7,402 nt of DNA, from positions 1-7,402 of the forward strand of contig DQCL01000270.1 in the NCBI GenBank assembly GCA_003533975.1, in the 5' to 3' direction. This document shows, in pieces, positions 5,941-7,402 of the stretch. This stretch comes from Octadecabacter sp. Its GTDB lineage: Bacteria > Pseudomonadota > Alphaproteobacteria > Rhodobacterales > Rhodobacteraceae. The notes below the pieces were generated by a model. It worked only from the letters and a program-made list of their open reading frames with translations. It had not been told where the DNA came from and searched no databases. A program made the position numbers and the translations under genes. How positions within the stretch are numbered: position 1 is the stretch's first letter; each line of letters begins with the position of its first letter.

Positions 5941-7038
5941 ATGAGTAAGATCAAAGCACAGCCCGGGATTATGGATATTGCCTTGTATCAAGGCGGGAAA
6001 AGCCATGTGGACGGGGTTGAGAACATATTGAAATTGTCTTCGAACGAAAACCCGTTCGGACCATCGGATGCCACCAAAGACGCTATGGTTCGCGCATCCC
6101 ATGAATTGCACCGCTATCCGTCAACCGACCACGCGGCCTTGCGCGAAGCGATTGGCGATGTCTGGGACCTCGACCCTGAGCGTATTATCTGTGGCAACGG
6201 ATCTGGCGAAGTTTTGATGATGATTGCGCAGGCCTTTGCGGGGAAGGGCGATGAGGTGCTGTTCACTGAGCACGGATTTGCGATGTATCCCATCTACGCA
6301 AATGCCAATGGGGCCAAGCCAGTCGTCGTTGCTGAAAAGAACCGTGTCGTTGATGTGGATGCGTTGCTTGCGGCCTGCACCAAGAAAACAAAGGTTTGCT
6401 ACATTGCCAACCCCGCCAATCCAACAGGCACGATGATCGACGAGGCTGAGCTTGCGCGTCTTGCGGATGGGCTTCCCAAGGGTGCCGTTCTTGTTTTGGA
6501 CGGTGCCTATGCTGAATACGTTGAAGGCTATGACGGTGGTAAAGCATTGGTCGAAAGCCGTGATAACGTCATCATGACACGCACGTTTTCCAAGATTTAC
6601 GGGCTTGGTGGGCTGCGGATCGGTTATGGGTATGCGCCGCAGCCGATCATTGATGTGCTGATGCGTATTCGCGGGCCGTTCAATTTGTCGGCACCCGCGT
6701 TGGCCGCGGCTGAGACCGCGATGCGTGATACTGCACACACCGAAAAATGCCGTGCTGAGAACGCCAAACAGCGCGATTGGATGGCAGCAGCGCTCGCGGA
6801 CATGGGGCTGCCGTCTGATCCGTCAAACGCGAATTTCATCCTTGTGCGTTTTGGGTCCGAGGACATAGCCAAGGCATGCAACGAACACCTGACATCGCAG
6901 GGCATTCTGGTGCGCTACGTGGGTGGGTACGGCCTGCCAAATGGCTTGCGTATCACCGTTGGAGATGAGGCATCCTGCCGCCGCGTTGTTCACGCCATCG
7001 GGCAGTTCGTGAACCCTGATAAGGACTTGGACGCATGA
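5941..7038 (+). CDS. hisC: Histidinol-phosphate aminotransferase (HisC-type)
   Basis: This PLP-dependent fold-type I aminotransferase has 365 residues, the usual length. Visible motifs are [12 protein letters not shown] (31-42), RYPSTDH (58-64), CGNGSGE (84-90, cofactor phosphate loop), [11 protein letters not shown] (155-165, Asn160), [10 protein letters not shown] (185-194, Asp187 and Tyr190), [16 protein letters not shown] (215-230, PLP-binding Lys218 and Arg226) and GLRITVG (335-341, Arg337, substrate carboxylate/phosphate). The reaction is imidazole-acetol phosphate plus glutamate to histidinol phosphate. HisC enzymes also transaminate phenylpyruvate, hydroxyphenylpyruvate or prephenate. 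Its direct coupling (ATGA overlap) to a prephenate dehydrogenase gene and the absence of his neighbours suggest a role in tyrosine/phenylalanine synthesis. The start is supported by the conserved N-terminus; the Shine-Dalgarno sequence (CGGAA, 5929-5933) is weak. Confidence 0.93.
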   Translation: MSKIKAQPGIMDIALYQGGKSHVDGVENILKLSSNENPFGPSDATKDAMVRASHELHRYPSTDHAALREAIGDVWDLDPERIICGNGSGEVLMMIAQAFAGKGDEVLFTEHGFAMYPIYANANGAKPVVVAEKNRVVDVDALLAACTKKTKVCYIANPANPTGTMIDEAELARLADGLPKGAVLVLDGAYAEYVEGYDGGKALVESRDNVIMTRTFSKIYGLGGLRIGYGYAPQPIIDVLMRIRGPFNLSAPALAAAETAMRDTAHTEKCRAENAKQRDWMAAALADMGLPSDPSNANFILVRFGSEDIAKACNEHLTSQGILVRYVGGYGLPNGLRITVGDEASCRRVVHAIGQFVNPDKDLDA

Positions 7039-7402
7039 CTGTAATGTATGACCGCGTGGCGCTTATTGGGCTTGGACTGATTGCATCTTCGATGTTCTGG
7101 GCGATGAAACGCGCCGGGATCGCAGGCGAAGTGACTGGCTACGCGCGTTCTGGCGAAACACGCGATGTTGCGCGTGAAATCGGGTTGTGCGACCGCGTTT
7201 GTGAGAGCGCTGCCGAGGCCTGCGAAGGGGCCGATCTGATCGTGTTGTGCGTCCCTATTGGTGCAATGGATGCTGTCACGCGCGAGATCGCGGGATCGCT
7301 GAAAAAGGGCGCGGTCGTTACTGATGTTGGCTCTGTGAAACGCGCTGTGATTGATGCCGTCGGCCCTCATATCCCTGAAGGCGTGCATTTTGTTCCAGGC
7401 CA
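7035..7402 (+). CDS. tyrC: Prephenate/arogenate dehydrogenase (5' part, runs off the window)
   Basis: The first 122 codons show an N-terminal NAD(P)-binding Rossmann fold: [12 protein letters not shown] (8-19, glycine-rich loop), VTGYAR (33-38, end of the second strand), [11 protein letters not shown] (68-78) and TDVGSVK (96-102), as in TyrA/TyrC prephenate dehydrogenases. The enzyme oxidatively decarboxylates prephenate (or arogenate) toward tyrosine. The window ends at VHFVPG, just before the expected catalytic His-Pro-x-x-Gly motif, so substrate and cofactor preference cannot be read. The ATG at 7035 overlaps the hisC stop by four bases and has AAGGA (7021-7025) nine bases upstream, which favours it over the in-frame ATG at 7044. 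Confidence 0.9.
   Translation, partial: MTVMYDRVALIGLGLIASSMFWAMKRAGIAGEVTGYARSGETRDVAREIGLCDRVCESAAEACEGADLIVLCVPIGAMDAVTREIAGSLKKGAVVTDVGSVKRAVIDAVGPHIPEGVHFVPG

Overview
This window most likely comes from the chromosome of a marine alphaproteobacterium of the Rhodobacterales (Roseobacter group; Octadecabacter, Loktanella/Yoonia or Sulfitobacter-like). The reasons are a cysteine-free 206-residue ribosomal protein S4 encoded alone outside the alpha operon, a Hint-domain protein of a type common in this group, the hisC-tyrC pair, and moderate GC. The genus is a guess. Placement rests on recognising protein motifs by eye, without a database search.

Layout. Positions 1-179 hold the 3' end of an unrecognised rightward gene in AT-richer codons, followed by about 260 bases with no gene. 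A leftward two-gene operon follows (2469 to 440): a BadF/BadG-type amino-sugar kinase and nagA, overlapping by ATGA. Together they would phosphorylate N-acetylglucosamine and then deacetylate the product; no deaminase (nagB) lies between them. A 274-base divergent region separates this operon from a rightward gene for an LpxR-like outer-membrane protein with a signal peptide and a C-terminal Phe. Next come a rightward Hint-domain protein, a roughly 220-base structured stretch, and rpsD, which starts with GTG behind a strong Shine-Dalgarno sequence and ends at a textbook intrinsic terminator. The window closes with hisC and the first 122 codons of a prephenate/arogenate dehydrogenase gene, again overlapping by ATGA.

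The genes form separate small units: amino-sugar catabolism, cell-surface modification, an orphan Hint protein, translation, and aromatic amino acid (and/or histidine) synthesis. I see no CRISPR array, tRNA, rRNA, intact insertion sequence or defence system.

The least explained signals are non-coding. The leader before rpsD has a GCAA-loop hairpin, a UUCG-loop hairpin, two mutually exclusive hairpins, a 9-pair stem, and a segment able to pair with the Shine-Dalgarno sequence. A 13-pair hairpin sits just before hisC. The rpsD leader is the best candidate for something undescribed, but its function is inferred from pairing alone.
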